Origin: Azonexus sp.
GTDB lineage: Bacteria; Pseudomonadota; Gammaproteobacteria; Burkholderiales; Rhodocyclaceae
Length of the DNA: 12,360 bases
Reading direction: 5' to 3'
NCBI GenBank assembly: GCA_031285115.1
Contig: JAITWU010000092.1
Location: 1-12,360, forward strand
Shown here: piece after piece, positions 1 through 8,958 of the stretch
How the letters are laid out: each line of letters opens with the position of its first letter
Position numbering within the stretch: the first letter of the stretch is position 1
Translations under genes and position numbers: made by a program
Notes under the pieces: generated by a model
The model's input: only the letters and a program-made list of their open reading frames with translations
What the model was told of the DNA's origin: nothing
Database searches by the model: none

Positions 1-2
1 GC

Positions 3-1610
3 TCAAAATTCGTCACGGTAGCGGTTGCTGACGGGATAGCGCCAATCGCTGCCGAAGCTCTGCGGTGTGATGCGAATGCCGACCGGCCCCTGCCGCCGCT
101 TGTATTCAGAGAGCCGCAAAAGGCGGACGACGCGGCGCACGGCTTCTTCCGGCAGACCGGCGGCGATGATCTCGCGCGGGCTGCGGTTTTCTTCGGCGTA
201 GGCGGTGACGATGGCGTCCAAGGTCTCGTAAGGCGGCAGCGCATCCTGGTCGACCTGGCCCGGCCTTAATTCAGCCGATGGCGGGCGGGCGATGATGTTG
301 TCGGGAATCACCGCCGACAGGCTGTTGCGGTAATGCGCCAGGCGATAGACCAGCGTTTTGTAAACATCCTTGATGTCGGCGAAACCGCCCGCCATGTCGC
401 CGTAGAGGGTGCAGTAGCCGGTAGCGATTTCCGATTTGTTGCCGGTGGTCAGCACGAGAGCGCCGGTTTTGTTGGAAAGGGCCATCAACAGATTGCCGCG
501 AATGCGCGCCTGGATATTTTCTTCGGTGGCGTCGGCAGGCCGCCCGACGAACAGCGGTTCGAGCATCGCGTCATAAGTCCGCATGGCGGGTTCGATGGCG
601 ATTTCGTCATAACCAACGCCGAGCCGCCGCGCCATGTCGCGGGCGTCATCGAGGCTCATCGGCGCCGTGTAGGGCGAGGGCATCATTACTGCCCGCACTT
701 TGTCGGCCCCCAAGGCGTCTGCGGCGATAGCCAAAACCAGCGCCGAATCCATGCCGCCGGACAAACCGAGGATGACGCCGGGAAAGCCGTTTTTGCCGAC
801 GTAATCGCGCACGCCAAGAACGAGTGCGCGCCAGATTTCAGCCAGCGGCGGCAACTCTTCCGCCAGATTGGCGGAATGGATCTGGCCTGCGGCAAAATCG
901 ACGACGCCCAAGGCTTCCTCGAACTGCGGCAGACGCATCCGCACATGCTGTGCGGCGTCGATGGCAACGGAGGCGCCATCGAATACCCATTCGTCCTGGC
1001 CGCCGACGAGATTGCAGGCAACGACGGGAATCGCGTTGGCAGCGGCGCGTTCGCCGAGCGTCTGGCAGCGGGCCTGACGTTTTCCCTGCCCGAAGGGGGA
1101 GGCGTTGAGCAGCAACACGAGTTCAGCGCCCGCGGCGACCGTCGCCGCAAAAATACCGGGGTCCCGGATATCTGAACCGATGTTGATGCCGCAACGCACA
1201 CCCTTGATCGTGACAACGCAAGGCGATGCGCCCGCGGCGAAGTAGCGGCAGACATCAAAAATGTCGTTGGCGGCCAGGTTGTTCTTGTAATAAGTCGCCG
1301 TGCAAAAACCGTTGGCGATGACGCTGGCAGCGTTGTAGCAACGCCCCTCCACCATCGCCGGATGGCCGACGATCAAGGTGATGTCGCCGACACGGGCGGC
1401 CAGATCGGCCAATGCGCTGGCCGAGGCGCGATAAAAATCCGGCCGTCGCAGCCAATCGCCCAGCGGATAGCCGGATAAGGCCATTTCCGGCGTCAACAAT
1501 ACGTCGGCGCCGTGCGCTTTGGCTTTTGCCGCGCATTGAATAATCCGTTCGACGTTGCCCGTCAGGTCACCGGCAACGGCGTTGAACTGGGCAACGGCGA
1601 GACGCAGCAT
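3..1610 (-). CDS. nadE: NAD+ synthetase, two-domain (nitrilase-fused) form with altered glutaminase active site
   Basis: Last step of NAD biosynthesis: ATP-dependent amidation of deamido-NAD in the cytoplasm, releasing AMP and PPi. 535 aa. Residues about 1-265 are a carbon-nitrogen hydrolase (glutaminase) domain; about 266-535 are the synthetase, with the ATP pyrophosphatase loop SGGMDS at 284-289 and a GNKSE motif at 390-394. In the glutaminase domain the catalytic Glu (E42, in TPEMALSGYP) and Lys (K109) are present. The expected 'N-I-C-E-D' reads N-I-G-S-D at 143-147, so the nucleophilic Cys is Gly145. The nearby F-D-E-x-R-Y-F motif reads FDVCRYF. I infer a synthetase that cannot use glutamine by itself. 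I chose the start at 1610 ([10 protein letters not shown]) because it matches the family N-terminus; the open frame reaches back to 1712 but the extra residues are ppa read in another frame. The ATG overlaps the ppa stop by one base (TGATG), suggesting translational coupling. Confidence 0.95.
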   Translation of the reverse strand: MLRLAVAQFNAVAGDLTGNVERIIQCAAKAKAHGADVLLTPEMALSGYPLGDWLRRPDFYRASASALADLAARVGDITLIVGHPAMVEGRCYNAASVIANGFCTATYYKNNLAANDIFDVCRYFAAGASPCVVTIKGVRCGINIGSDIRDPGIFAATVAAGAELVLLLNASPFGQGKRQARCQTLGERAAANAIPVVACNLVGGQDEWVFDGASVAIDAAQHVRMRLPQFEEALGVVDFAAGQIHSANLAEELPPLAEIWRALVLGVRDYVGKNGFPGVILGLSGGMDSALVLAIAADALGADKVRAVMMPSPYTAPMSLDDARDMARRLGVGYDEIAIEPAMRTYDAMLEPLFVGRPADATEENIQARIRGNLLMALSNKTGALVLTTGNKSEIATGYCTLYGDMAGGFADIKDVYKTLVYRLAHYRNSLSAVIPDNIIARPPSAELRPGQVDQDALPPYETLDAIVTAYAEENRSPREIIAAGLPEEAVRRVVRLLRLSEYKRRQGPVGIRITPQSFGSDWRYPVSNRYRDEF

Positions 1611-2158
1611 CAGTTTTTCGACTTTTCTTTGGCGTCGTTGTAGCGTTTGACGCCTTCCTTGATTTCCTTGCGGGCGGCTTTGACATTCTGCCAGCCGCTG
1701 GTTCTCACCCATTTGCCGGGTTCGAGATCCTTGTAATGCTCAAAGAAGTGGGCAATCTGGTTGCGCAGGAGTTCCGGCAGGTCTTCGATGGATTTGACAT
1801 CGTTGTACAGCACCGTCAGTTTTTCCACCGGCACGGCCAGCACCTTGGCGTCCTGACCGCCTTCGTCGGTCATCTGCAACTGGCCGATCGGGCGGCAGCG
1901 GACGACGACGCCGGGTTGCAGGGAAAACGGCGCGACGACCAGAACATCGACCGGATCGCCGTCACCGGCGATGGTGTGAGGAATGTAGCCGTAATTACAG
2001 GGGTAGTTCATCGAGGTGGACATGAAGCGGTCGACGAACAGCGCCCCGCTTTCTTTATCGACTTCGTATTTGATCGGCTCCGAATGGGCGGAAATTTCGA
2101 TGATGACGTTGAAATCATCGGGCAGCGATTTACCAGCGGGAACGTTGTTGAGGGCCAT
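1610..2158 (-). CDS. ppa: Inorganic pyrophosphatase, family I
   Basis: Soluble Mg-dependent enzyme that hydrolyses PPi to two phosphates and so drives biosynthetic reactions forward. 182 aa, close to the E. coli enzyme (about 176). The family signature D-x-D-P-x-D is seen as DGDPVD with D66, D68 and D71. Other metal- and PPi-binding residues of the family are at the expected places: E21, K30, R44, Y56, D98, D103 and K105. The start at 2158 ([10 protein letters not shown]) is preceded by GGAGAC with 5-nt spacing (2169-2164), which decides it over the longer frame starting at 2269. The gene lies 34 bp behind the exonuclease and runs directly into nadE, an enzyme that produces PPi, so the pair makes biochemical sense. 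Confidence 0.97.
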   Translation of the reverse strand: MALNNVPAGKSLPDDFNVIIEISAHSEPIKYEVDKESGALFVDRFMSTSMNYPCNYGYIPHTIAGDGDPVDVLVVAPFSLQPGVVVRCRPIGQLQMTDEGGQDAKVLAVPVEKLTVLYNDVKSIEDLPELLRNQIAHFFEHYKDLEPGKWVRTSGWQNVKAARKEIKEGVKRYNDAKEKSKN

Positions 2159-2192
2159 TTTTTGTCTCCAGTTCGGGGTTGAGAATCGCTGA

Positions 2193-3002
2193 TTATACCG
2201 CCCCGCCGGGCGCGGCCCCCGACCACGCGGCAAGAAACTCCCGCCAGTGCGGCGCGCCGATTTTGGCAAGCTGCGCCTTGACGAAGGCGATTTCGGCGGC
2301 TTCCTCAGCCGCCGTCAATTCGCCGCGCAGACGGCGAAAACGGTTGTAGACGAGATAGGTATTGACGACATCGGTCTGGCAATAATCGCTGATCGCCGCC
2401 TGCTCGCCCGCCTGCCAGGCTGACCAGACCTTGCCGCCATCCATGCCGAGCTTGCCGGGAAAACCGCACAGTTTGGCGAGTTCATCCAAAGGCGCATTGG
2501 CGCGTGGATTGTAGAGGGCGAGCAGATCCATGAGATCGAGATGGCGGGTGTGATAGCGGCTGATGTAATTGTTCCACTTGAAATCGCGCGAATCGGCGTA
2601 ATCGCCATCGCCCAGATCCCAGTAACGCGGGGCCGCGACGCCATGCCGCAGGGCGCGATAGTGCAAAACCGGCAGATCGAAACCGCCGCCATTCCACGAC
2701 ACGATCTGCGGCGTGAATTTTTCGACGCCATCAAAAAAACGCTGGATGATGGCCGCTTCATCGAGTTCCGTCTCGGCCAGCGACCACACTTTGAACCCTT
2801 CGCTGGTGCGCAAAACGCAGGAAATACAGGCGACCCGCTGAAGATGCAGCGGCAGGAAATCACTCCCCGTTTTGGCCCGGCGCTGCTCGAAGGCCAATTC
2901 GGCGACTTCGGCCTCCGGCAATTCGGCAGGCAGATCATTGAGGCAACGGATGCCGTCAATGTCGGGGATGGTTTCGATGTCGAAGACGAGAATGGGTTTC
3001 AT
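2193..3002 (-). CDS. Predicted 3'-5' exonuclease, PolB-like DEDD family
   Basis: 269 aa. The three DEDD-type exonuclease motifs are visible in order: Exo I F-D-I-E-T (D8, E10), Exo [12 protein letters not shown] (N104, D109) and Exo III Y-C-Q-T-D-V (Y207, D211). The layout fits the stand-alone 'predicted 3'-5' exonuclease related to the PolB exonuclease domain' family; no polymerase domain is present. The likely role is trimming of DNA ends, but the in vivo substrate of this family is not well established. The start at 3002 has a good Shine-Dalgarno sequence, GAGGAC, 5 nt upstream (3013-3008). It is the first gene of the exonuclease-ppa-nadE group; the repeat-rich region upstream shows no convincing promoter by eye. 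Confidence 0.88.
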   Translation of the reverse strand: MKPILVFDIETIPDIDGIRCLNDLPAELPEAEVAELAFEQRRAKTGSDFLPLHLQRVACISCVLRTSEGFKVWSLAETELDEAAIIQRFFDGVEKFTPQIVSWNGGGFDLPVLHYRALRHGVAAPRYWDLGDGDYADSRDFKWNNYISRYHTRHLDLMDLLALYNPRANAPLDELAKLCGFPGKLGMDGGKVWSAWQAGEQAAISDYCQTDVVNTYLVYNRFRRLRGELTAAEEAAEIAFVKAQLAKIGAPHWREFLAAWSGAAPGGAV

Positions 3003-3030
3003 GGCGCGTCCTCAGAATCGGCTGTCAGGC

Positions 3031-3106
3031 CCCTCTCCTCCGGGAGGAGAGCAGAGAGAAGTACCTCCCCTCTCCCACTCGTGGGAGAGGGGCCGGGGGT
3101 GAGGGA
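3031..3106. repeat. REP-like palindromic repeat, upstream of exonuclease gene
   Basis: Two hairpins side by side. The first (3033-3051) has 9-bp arms CTCTCCTCC/GGAGGAGAG around one G. The second (3067-3092) has perfect 12-bp arms CCCCTCTCCCAC/GTGGGAGAGGGG around TC, followed by CC and GGGGGTGAGGG. It is followed by a tail beginning ATGATCGCGC (3106-3115) that resembles the tails of the copies at 9054 and 12310. Together with the pair at 3174-3285 it fills most of the 323-bp gene-free gap 3003-3325; the spacer 3116-3173 shows no gene. It could form strong RNA or DNA hairpins, but no T-run follows, so I do not call it a terminator. Confidence 0.85.
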
Positions 3107-3173
3107 TGATCGCGCGGTGATGACGGTTATCCCATGCCCCATTCAATGCGTTCAGAAATGCCTGCGGTTTTCT

Positions 3174-3285
3174 CCCTCTCCCTTGATGGGAGAGGGCCGG
3201 GGAGAGGGTGCGCTGAACTCGACATAAAAACGGCTCAAGCGCCGCCCCCCTCTCCCCCGGCCCCTCTCCCGCAAGGGGAGAGGGG
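3174..3285. repeat. BIME-like inverted pair of palindromic repeats behind cysM
   Basis: Two units face each other. Unit A is the hairpin CCCTCTCCC-TTGAT-GGGAGAGGG (3174-3196) followed by CC and GGGGAGAGGG. Unit B is CCCCCCTCTCCC, CCGG, then a hairpin of perfect 10-bp arms CCCCTCTCCC (3261-3270) and GGGAGAGGGG (3276-3285) with a GCAAG loop. The order hairpin / G-rich arm / about 35-bp spacer / C-rich arm / hairpin is that of bacterial interspersed mosaic elements built from inverted REPs. The same order recurs inside aroA at 12211-12310. It lies 40 bp past the cysM stop, where the RNA hairpin could protect or shape the 3' end of the operon transcript. Confidence 0.85.
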
Positions 3286-3325
3286 AGCAAACCACCGGTT
3301 GCGAACAGGTTTTGCGGCAAGCTTT

Positions 3326-4225
3326 TCACGCCGGGAAAACCCCCGTCGACAAATAGCGATCTCCCCGGTCGCAGATGATGCTCACAATCACCGCCTGCTC
3401 CAGCCGTTCGGCCAGACGCAGGGCGACCGCGACGCCGCCGCCGGAGGAAATCCCGGCGAAAATACCTTCTTCGACGGCGAGTTGCCGGGTCATGGCTTCC
3501 GCTTCGGCCTGGCTCACGTATTCGATGGCGCTGACATTTTCCGGCGCGTAGATTTTCGGCAAATACGCCGCTGGCCACTTGCGGATGCCGGGAATCTGGC
3601 TGCCATCTTCCGGCTGGCAGCCGATGATCTGAATGGCCGGGTTCTGCTCCTGCAAAAAACGCCCCGTGCCCATGATGGTGCCGGTCGTGCCCATGCTGGC
3701 GACCAGATGCGTGACGCGACCGGCGGTGTCGCGCCAGATTTCCGGGCCGGTGCCGGTGTAGTGCGCCAGCGGGTTATCGGGGTTGGCGAACTGGTCGAGT
3801 ATGACGCCCCGGCCCTCGTCGCGCATTCGCGCGGCGACGTCGCGGGCCAGCTCCATGCCGCCGTCCTTCGGCGTCAGCACCAGTTCAGCGCCGTAGGCGC
3901 GCATACTCTGGCGGCGTTCGATGCTCTGGTTTTCCGGCATCACCAGAATCATCCGGTAGCCCCTGATCGCCGCCGCCATCGCCAACGCAATGCCGGTGTT
4001 GCCGGAAGTCGCCTCGATCAGCGTGTCGCCCGGCTTGATTTCGCCACGCGCTTCAGCCCGGGCGATCATCGACAGCGCCGCCCTGTCCTTCACTGAACCC
4101 GCCGGATTATTGCCTTCGAGTTTGACCAGAAGCACATTGCCGCGCCGCTCATTGGCCGCGCCCGGCAGCCGGACGAGGCGCACGAGCGGCGTATTGCCGA
4201 CAAAATCCTGCAAGGTTTTATACAT
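3326..4225 (-). CDS. cysM: Cysteine synthase B (O-acetylserine sulfhydrylase B)
   Basis: PLP enzyme making cysteine from O-acetylserine and sulfide; the CysM type can also use thiosulfate. 299 aa, normal for CysM. The PLP-binding lysine is K46 in P-A-G-S-V-K-D-R. The phosphate/substrate loop T-S-G-N-T-G is at 73-78, and a G-I-S-S-G-G-G stretch lies near the C-terminus. The phrase [12 protein letters not shown] favours CysM over CysK. I chose the start at 4225 ([15 protein letters not shown]), which fits the family; an ATG two codons upstream (4231) is the alternative. Either start overlaps the end of hldD (stop at 4218), by 8 or 14 bp. No strong ribosome-binding site is seen, so translation is probably coupled to hldD. 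Its place at the end of an LPS heptose operon is a shared gene order rather than a shared pathway. Confidence 0.95.
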   Translation of the reverse strand: MYKTLQDFVGNTPLVRLVRLPGAANERRGNVLLVKLEGNNPAGSVKDRAALSMIARAEARGEIKPGDTLIEATSGNTGIALAMAAAIRGYRMILVMPENQSIERRQSMRAYGAELVLTPKDGGMELARDVAARMRDEGRGVILDQFANPDNPLAHYTGTGPEIWRDTAGRVTHLVASMGTTGTIMGTGRFLQEQNPAIQIIGCQPEDGSQIPGIRKWPAAYLPKIYAPENVSAIEYVSQAEAEAMTRQLAVEEGIFAGISSGGGVAVALRLAERLEQAVIVSIICDRGDRYLSTGVFPA

Positions 4226-5216
4226 GCTCATGCAGCCACGCGACATACTGGCTGACGCCCTCTTCAACGCTCGCCATCGGCGCGGTGTAACCGGCGGCGC
4301 GCAGGCGTTGCAGATCAGCCTCGGTAAATGCCTGATATTTGCCTTTCAAGGCTTCGGGAAAAGCGATGTATTCAAGTAAACCCTGCGCCCGCAATTGATC
4401 CAGCGTCAGCGCCGTTTCACCTTTTTGTTTACGGCAGCCATTGACGGCGGCGACGGCGACATCATTAAAACTCTGCGCCCGCCCGGAGCCGAGATTGAAA
4501 ATACCGGATTTTTCCGGGTGGTCGAGAAAGAACAAATTCACTTTGGCGACATCGCCGACAAAAACAAAATCCCGCATCTGGCCGCCATTTTCATAACCGT
4601 GCGAGCCTTCAAACAATTTCACCCGGCCTTCCGCCCGGAACTGGTTGTAATGATGAAAGGCGACGGAAGCCATGCGCCCCTTGTGCGTCTCGCGCGGGCC
4701 ATAAACATTGAAATAGCGAAAGCCGACAATCTGCGACGACGGCTCTAAAGCCAGCCGCTGGCGGACGATCTGGTCAAAGAGAAATTTCGAGTAGCCATAA
4801 ACATTGAGCGGCCCCTCAAACTGCCGTTCCTCACGGAAGGTCGTCGCCGCGCCATAGGTCGCCGCCGACGAGGCGTAAAGAAACTGCACATCCTGATCGA
4901 GACACCAATCGAGCAGAATGCTCGAATAACGAAAATTATTTTCCATCATATAGCGGCCATCCGTCTCCATCGTATCGGAGCAAGCGCCTTCGTGGAAAAT
5001 CGCTTCGACATCGCCATCAAAAAACCCGGCCTGGATGCGCTCGATAAAATCCTGCTTGTCGATGTAATCAGCAATTTCACAATCGACCAGATTTTTGAAT
5101 TTATCGGCCTTGGTCAAATTATCGACGGCGATAATTTTGTTGACACCACGCTCATTGAGCGCCTTGACGATATTGGAGCCAATAAACCCGGCAGCGCCGG
5201 TAACGATGGTGTACAT
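4218..5216 (-). CDS. hldD: ADP-L-glycero-D-manno-heptose 6-epimerase
   Basis: Final step in making the activated heptose of the LPS inner core: NADP-dependent epimerisation of ADP-D,D-heptose to ADP-L,D-heptose. 332 aa, an extended short-chain dehydrogenase. The N-terminal Rossmann loop G-A-A-G-F-I-G is at 7-13. The catalytic Ser region S-S-A-A-T-Y-G is at 116-122, and the Tyr/Lys pair Y140-x3-K144 is in VYGYSK. The start at 5216 is preceded by TGAGGAAAA, in which TGA is the stop of the upstream kinase gene. Stop and ribosome-binding site are thus merged, a sign of coupled expression of two consecutive pathway genes. Confidence 0.97.
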   Translation of the reverse strand: MYTIVTGAAGFIGSNIVKALNERGVNKIIAVDNLTKADKFKNLVDCEIADYIDKQDFIERIQAGFFDGDVEAIFHEGACSDTMETDGRYMMENNFRYSSILLDWCLDQDVQFLYASSAATYGAATTFREERQFEGPLNVYGYSKFLFDQIVRQRLALEPSSQIVGFRYFNVYGPRETHKGRMASVAFHHYNQFRAEGRVKLFEGSHGYENGGQMRDFVFVGDVAKVNLFFLDHPEKSGIFNLGSGRAQSFNDVAVAAVNGCRKQKGETALTLDQLRAQGLLEYIAFPEALKGKYQAFTEADLQRLRAAGYTAPMASVEEGVSQYVAWLHEHV

Positions 5217-5225
5217 AGATTTTCC

Positions 5226-6152
5226 TCAAATAGCCCGGGCAATTTCTTCGCGGGTGACGACGGCGGTGCCGAGTTTGCCAACAACGATGCCGGCGGCGAT
5301 ATTGGCGACCCGAATCGCCTCGGCCCAGTCGGCGCCAGCGGCGAGCGCCACGGCCAGCGTTGCGATCACCGTGTCGCCAGCGCCGGAAACATCAAATACT
5401 TCGCGCGCCTGCGCTGGCTGGTGGTGGGTTTCGCCATCGGCGAAGAGGGTCATGCCTTCTTCGCTGCGCGTCACCAGCAAGGCTTCGAGGCCAAGCTGGC
5501 CGCGCAGACGTTGCGCTTTTTCGGCGAGTTCCTCTTCGTTGCGCCAATGGCCGATGATTTGCTTCAACTCGGCGCGGTTGGGCGTCATCACCGTCGCCCC
5601 GGCGTAGCGCGACCAGTCGTCGCCCTTGGGGTCGACCAGCACGGGTTTGCCAGCGGCGCTCGCCAGGCGGATCATCTCGGCGATGTGGGCCAAGCCGCCC
5701 TTGCCGTAGTCGGAGAGGATGACGACATCGGCGTCGGCGACGCGGCGCTCGAAGTCGGCGAGTTTGGCCAGCAGCACCTCGTGCGAGGGCGGCGTTTCAA
5801 AGTCGATGCGCAGCAACTGCTGTTGGCGGCCAATGACGCGCAGTTTGATGATGGTCGATAGCGTATTGTCGATGTGCAGGCTGGCGTCGATGCTGCCTTC
5901 GGCGAGCAGGCGGGCGATGCCGCGCCCGGCTTCGTCGTCGCCAACGACCGAGAGCAGCGCCGTCGTCGCGCCGAGCGCAACGGCATTCCGCGCCACGTTG
6001 GCGGCGCCGCCCAAGCGCTCCTCCTGACGGTCGACCTTGACCACCGGCACCGGCGCTTCCGGCGAGATGCGGTTGACTTCGCCAAACCAGTAGCGATCGA
6101 GCATGACATCGCCGACGACGAGCAGACGCACCCGGGCGATCTTGTTCAGCAT
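5226..6152 (-). CDS. rfaE1: D-glycero-beta-D-manno-heptose-7-phosphate kinase (monofunctional)
   Basis: Also called hldA. PfkB/ribokinase-family kinase that phosphorylates heptose 7-phosphate at C1 for LPS core synthesis. 308 aa, matching only the N-terminal kinase half of E. coli HldE (about 477 aa). Residues seen: the substrate-side motif D-V-M-L-D-R-Y-W near 15-22, G-G-A-A-N-V-A at 48-54, and the C-terminal PfkB signature D-V-S-G-A-G-D-T at 254-261 with the catalytic base D260. The cytidylyltransferase-like half that adds AMP is absent, so a separate rfaE2/hldC gene is expected elsewhere. The gene begins 3 bp after the ugd stop with only a weak ribosome-binding site, and ends 9 bp before hldD. 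Confidence 0.95.
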   Translation of the reverse strand: MLNKIARVRLLVVGDVMLDRYWFGEVNRISPEAPVPVVKVDRQEERLGGAANVARNAVALGATTALLSVVGDDEAGRGIARLLAEGSIDASLHIDNTLSTIIKLRVIGRQQQLLRIDFETPPSHEVLLAKLADFERRVADADVVILSDYGKGGLAHIAEMIRLASAAGKPVLVDPKGDDWSRYAGATVMTPNRAELKQIIGHWRNEEELAEKAQRLRGQLGLEALLVTRSEEGMTLFADGETHHQPAQAREVFDVSGAGDTVIATLAVALAAGADWAEAIRVANIAAGIVVGKLGTAVVTREEIARAI

Positions 6153-6155
6153 GTT

Positions 6156-7475
6156 TCAGCGCCCGATGGCGAAATATTCGATGCCCATGCCGCGCACCAA
6201 CCTGGGGTCGTAGAGGTTGCGGCCATCAAAAATGACCGGGTGATTGAGGGTTTCTTTGATGGCGGAAAAATCCGGGCTGCGGAATTCCTTCCATTCGGTG
6301 ACGATGATCAGCGCATCGGCCCCGGTCAGCGCCTGCATCGGCTGTTCAACATAGGCAAGGCGCGGCTCGTTGCCGAAAATACGGCGGGTTTCATCCATCG
6401 CCACCGGGTCGTAGGCGGCAACCGTGGCCCCGGCGGCGAACAGGTCGGCGATCAGTTCGCGGCTGGGCGCTTCGCGCATATCGTCGGTATTCGGCTTGAA
6501 CGACAGGCCCCAGAGCGCGAAATGCTTGCCCGTCAGGTCGCCGAAACGCTGCCGGATCTTGCCGGTCAGCACATGTTTCTGGGCCTCGTTGGCTTCTTCG
6601 ACGGCGTTCAGCACTTTGAGGCCGATGCCGGCATCGTCCTGGGCGGTGCGGATCAGGGCTTTGACATCCTTGGGAAAGCAGGAGCCGCCATAGCCGCAGC
6701 CGGGATAGAGGAAGTGGTAGCCGATGCGCGGGTCGGAGCCGATGCCCTGACGCACCATTTCGATGTCTGCGCCAAGCGCCTCGGCGAGGTTGGCGAGTTC
6801 GTTCATGAAGCTGATGCGCGTCGCCAGCATGGCGTTGGCGGCGTATTTGGTCAGTTCGGCGCTTTTCACATCGGTCACGATGAGGCGCTCGTGATTGCGC
6901 TGAAAGGGCGCGTACAAGGCCCGCATGAGGTGGATCGCCTGATCATCCTCAGCGCCGATGACGATGCGGTCGGGCCGCATGAAATCGTCAACGGCGGCCC
7001 CTTCCTTCAAAAATTCCGGGTTGGAAACGACGCTGAAGGGAATGTTCACGCCGCGTTTGCCCAATTCCTCTTGCAGCGCCGCCTTGACCCTGGCCCCGGT
7101 GCCGACCGGCACGGTGCTTTTATCGACCACGACCTTGTAATCGGTCATCAGACGGCCAATATTGCGCGCTGCCGCCAGCACATATTGCAGGTCGGCGGAG
7201 CCATCCTCATCGGGCGGCGTGCCGACGGCGATGAACTGGACAGTGCCGTGCCGCACCGCCCGCTCGATGTCGGTGGTAAAACGCAGGCGACCAGCAGCAA
7301 CGTTGCGCCGCACCATGTCTTCGAGACCGGGTTCGTAGATGGGAATGCCGCCTTCTTCGAGAATGCGGATTTTTTCCGGGTCGACATCGAGGCAGAGCAC
7401 ATCATTGCCGACTTCCGAAAGACAAGCGCCGCTAACCAAGCCGACATAACCGCTGCCAATAACCGTAATTTTCAT
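6156..7475 (-). CDS. ugd: UDP-glucose 6-dehydrogenase
   Basis: Oxidises UDP-glucose to UDP-glucuronate with two NAD+; the product feeds exopolysaccharide, capsule or LPS sugar synthesis. 439 aa, normal length. The N-terminal NAD-binding loop G-S-G-Y-V-G-L is at 7-13. The substrate motif [10 protein letters not shown] is at 151-160. The catalytic cysteine C266 lies in [10 protein letters not shown] chose the start at 7475 ([13 protein letters not shown]), which has AGGAA just upstream; the longer frame to 7586 reads over lapB. The ribosome-binding site is built from the lapB stop codon (TAGGAATTTCC then ATG), so the two genes are separated by 8 bp. No UDP-glucuronate-using enzyme is in the window. 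Confidence 0.96.
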   Translation of the reverse strand: MKITVIGSGYVGLVSGACLSEVGNDVLCLDVDPEKIRILEEGGIPIYEPGLEDMVRRNVAAGRLRFTTDIERAVRHGTVQFIAVGTPPDEDGSADLQYVLAAARNIGRLMTDYKVVVDKSTVPVGTGARVKAALQEELGKRGVNIPFSVVSNPEFLKEGAAVDDFMRPDRIVIGAEDDQAIHLMRALYAPFQRNHERLIVTDVKSAELTKYAANAMLATRISFMNELANLAEALGADIEMVRQGIGSDPRIGYHFLYPGCGYGGSCFPKDVKALIRTAQDDAGIGLKVLNAVEEANEAQKHVLTGKIRQRFGDLTGKHFALWGLSFKPNTDDMREAPSRELIADLFAAGATVAAYDPVAMDETRRIFGNEPRLAYVEQPMQALTGADALIIVTEWKEFRSPDFSAIKETLNHPVIFDGRNLYDPRLVRGMGIEYFAIGR

Positions 7476-7483
7476 GGAAATTC

Positions 7484-8656
7484 CTAGAGGGATTGATCGA
7501 ATTCTTCGCCGCGCCGCGGCGGGTAGCTTTCCCAACCGCCGCAGGCCGGACAGCGCCAGTAGAACTGGCGCGCCTTGAAGCCGCAATTATTGCACCGATA
7601 GCGCGACAACCGCTGCGTGTAGCCGTGGATGATGCTCTTCGCCAACTCGACATCGGGGCGGACTTCCGGCGAGGTGAGCGGCAAACGGGCGCTCATCAGT
7701 TTTTCCAGACCGAGGAGGGTCGGATTTCTTTGCAACTCGCCGCGCACCAGACGATAGGCGACTTCCGTGCCTTCATTTTCGAGCACCAGTTGATAGACGA
7801 CTTCGAGCAGATCGAGCGAAGGATAGCGTTCGAGATAGCCGCGCAACAGCGCGATGCCTTCTTCGCGGCGCTCCAGCTTGCGGTAGGCGTCGAGCAGGCG
7901 CTGGGCGACCAGGGCGAGGTAGGCGGGGTCCTGCTGCTCGATGCGTTGCCAGGCTTCGATGGCGGCCTGCGACTGGCCTTCCTGGACCAGAAGATCGCCC
8001 AAGAGGAGGCTGGCGCGCACGCATTTGCGATCTTCCTGAATGGCCCGTTCGAGGTAGGCGCGCGCCGAATCGTGGCGGGAGCGCATGATGTCGCTGGCCG
8101 CCAGTTCGCAGTGAAATTCGGCGATTTCCCGCTGCGTGGCGACGCCGGGCAGTTCGCGGGCGAGTTCGACGGCTTTTTGCCATTCTTTTTCGGCCTGATA
8201 AATTTCCAGCAGGTGGCGCTTGGCCTCCTCCGCGAAAGAGGTGCCGAGCAGTTTGTTGAAAATTTCTTCGGCGCGGTCGAGCAACCCGGCTTTGAGAAAA
8301 TCCTGGCCGAGTTCAGTGAGCGCGTGCAAGCGCACACTTTCGTCGAGATCGGCGCGGTCGATGAGATTCTGGTGCATCCGAATCGCCCGCTCGGTTTCGC
8401 CGCGACGGCGAAACAGGTTGCCGAGGGCAAAATGCAGTTCGACGGTTTGCGAATCGACCTTGGCGACTTCGAGAAAAGAGTCGATGGCTTTGTCCGGCTG
8501 CTCGTTCAACAGAAAATTCAGGCCCTGAAAATAGGAGCGCGGCAAGGCCCGCGATTCATGCACCACCTGACGCATATCGACCCGCGCCGCGCCCCAGCCG
8601 AGGGCGAAAAAAACGGGGATGAGCAGAAGTTGCCAATAGGCGAATAAATCGCTCAT
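7484..8656 (-). CDS. lapB: Lipopolysaccharide assembly protein B, TPR protein with rubredoxin-like domain
   Basis: Inner-membrane-anchored regulator (also YciM) that in E. coli controls LPS synthesis by directing LpxC to FtsH proteolysis. 390 aa. One N-terminal membrane segment at about 6-23 is followed by the conserved R-G-L-N-F-L-L-N type start of the repeats (here [15 protein letters not shown], 44-58). A long array of TPR helices runs to about 320. The C-terminal rubredoxin-like knuckle has C355-x2-C358 and C369-x2-C372. All features needed for function are present. The start overlaps the lapA stop by 4 bp (ATGA). Being upstream of ugd and the heptose genes, it would be co-expressed with LPS precursor synthesis. 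Confidence 0.95.
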   Translation of the reverse strand: MSDLFAYWQLLLIPVFFALGWGAARVDMRQVVHESRALPRSYFQGLNFLLNEQPDKAIDSFLEVAKVDSQTVELHFALGNLFRRRGETERAIRMHQNLIDRADLDESVRLHALTELGQDFLKAGLLDRAEEIFNKLLGTSFAEEAKRHLLEIYQAEKEWQKAVELARELPGVATQREIAEFHCELAASDIMRSRHDSARAYLERAIQEDRKCVRASLLLGDLLVQEGQSQAAIEAWQRIEQQDPAYLALVAQRLLDAYRKLERREEGIALLRGYLERYPSLDLLEVVYQLVLENEGTEVAYRLVRGELQRNPTLLGLEKLMSARLPLTSPEVRPDVELAKSIIHGYTQRLSRYRCNNCGFKARQFYWRCPACGGWESYPPRRGEEFDQSL

Positions 8657-8934
8657 AGGACGACGGGCGGCTCCGGCGGCGATGCTGGCGACTGTTTTTC
8701 AGCGTGTTTGCGCAGACGGGAAATGAGCCGCCGCTGACGAAAGAGGACGCCCGTCAGCGACAAAGCGCCGATTACTGCGCCAGCGGCGAAGAAAGCCAGC
8801 AGAACAATGACCAGCGGCGCTTCCCAAACCTCGCCGAGGAGCAGATTGAGGACGACGGGCGCGGTGTTCTGGACGGCGAAAACGACCAGAAAAATAAAAA
8901 TGATGAGCCGGATGGCCCAGGTCAGCGCAGTCAT
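8653..8934 (-). CDS. lapA: Lipopolysaccharide assembly protein A domain protein (DUF1049 family)
   Basis: Small inner-membrane protein that partners LapB. 93 aa. Two hydrophobic segments are seen, about 6-22 and about 40-65, followed by a basic helical stretch R-Q-R-R-L-I-S-R-L-R-K and a Pro-rich tail. The sequence V-Q-N-T-A-P-V between the segments is typical of the family. The start at 8934 is the only sensible Met, but no Shine-Dalgarno sequence is visible; the leader is AT-rich and a TATATT stretch sits at 8947-8942. A promoter that close would leave a nearly leaderless message. The ATGA overlap with lapB supports a two-gene unit. Confidence 0.9.
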   Translation of the reverse strand: MTALTWAIRLIIFIFLVVFAVQNTAPVVLNLLLGEVWEAPLVIVLLAFFAAGAVIGALSLTGVLFRQRRLISRLRKHAEKQSPASPPEPPVVL

Positions 8935-8958
8935 AATATTGAATATAGCTGTCTTAAT

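Noticed and set aside
1611..1712. Longer N-terminus for NadE starting at 1712
   Set aside because: The extra 34 residues are ppa read in another frame; [10 protein letters not shown] at 1610 fits the nitrilase-domain start.
3261..3285. The hairpin behind cysM as an intrinsic terminator
   Set aside because: No T-run follows on either strand; the sequence matches the dispersed repeat family instead.
3003..3325. Possible small genes or a CRISPR array in the gap between cysM and the exonuclease gene
   Set aside because: Open frames here are translations of the palindromic repeats (Pro/Gly/Arg-rich). Repeat spacing is irregular and units are inverted, so it is not a CRISPR array.
5874..7487. Plus-strand open frame of 537 codons opposite ugd and the end of the heptose kinase gene
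   Set aside because: Low-complexity His/Asp/Ala/Gly-rich translation typical of an antisense shadow; the minus strand carries well-conserved enzymes.
7493..8647. Plus-strand open frame of 384 codons opposite lapB
   Set aside because: Antisense shadow; lapB on the other strand has all family features including the four metal-binding cysteines.
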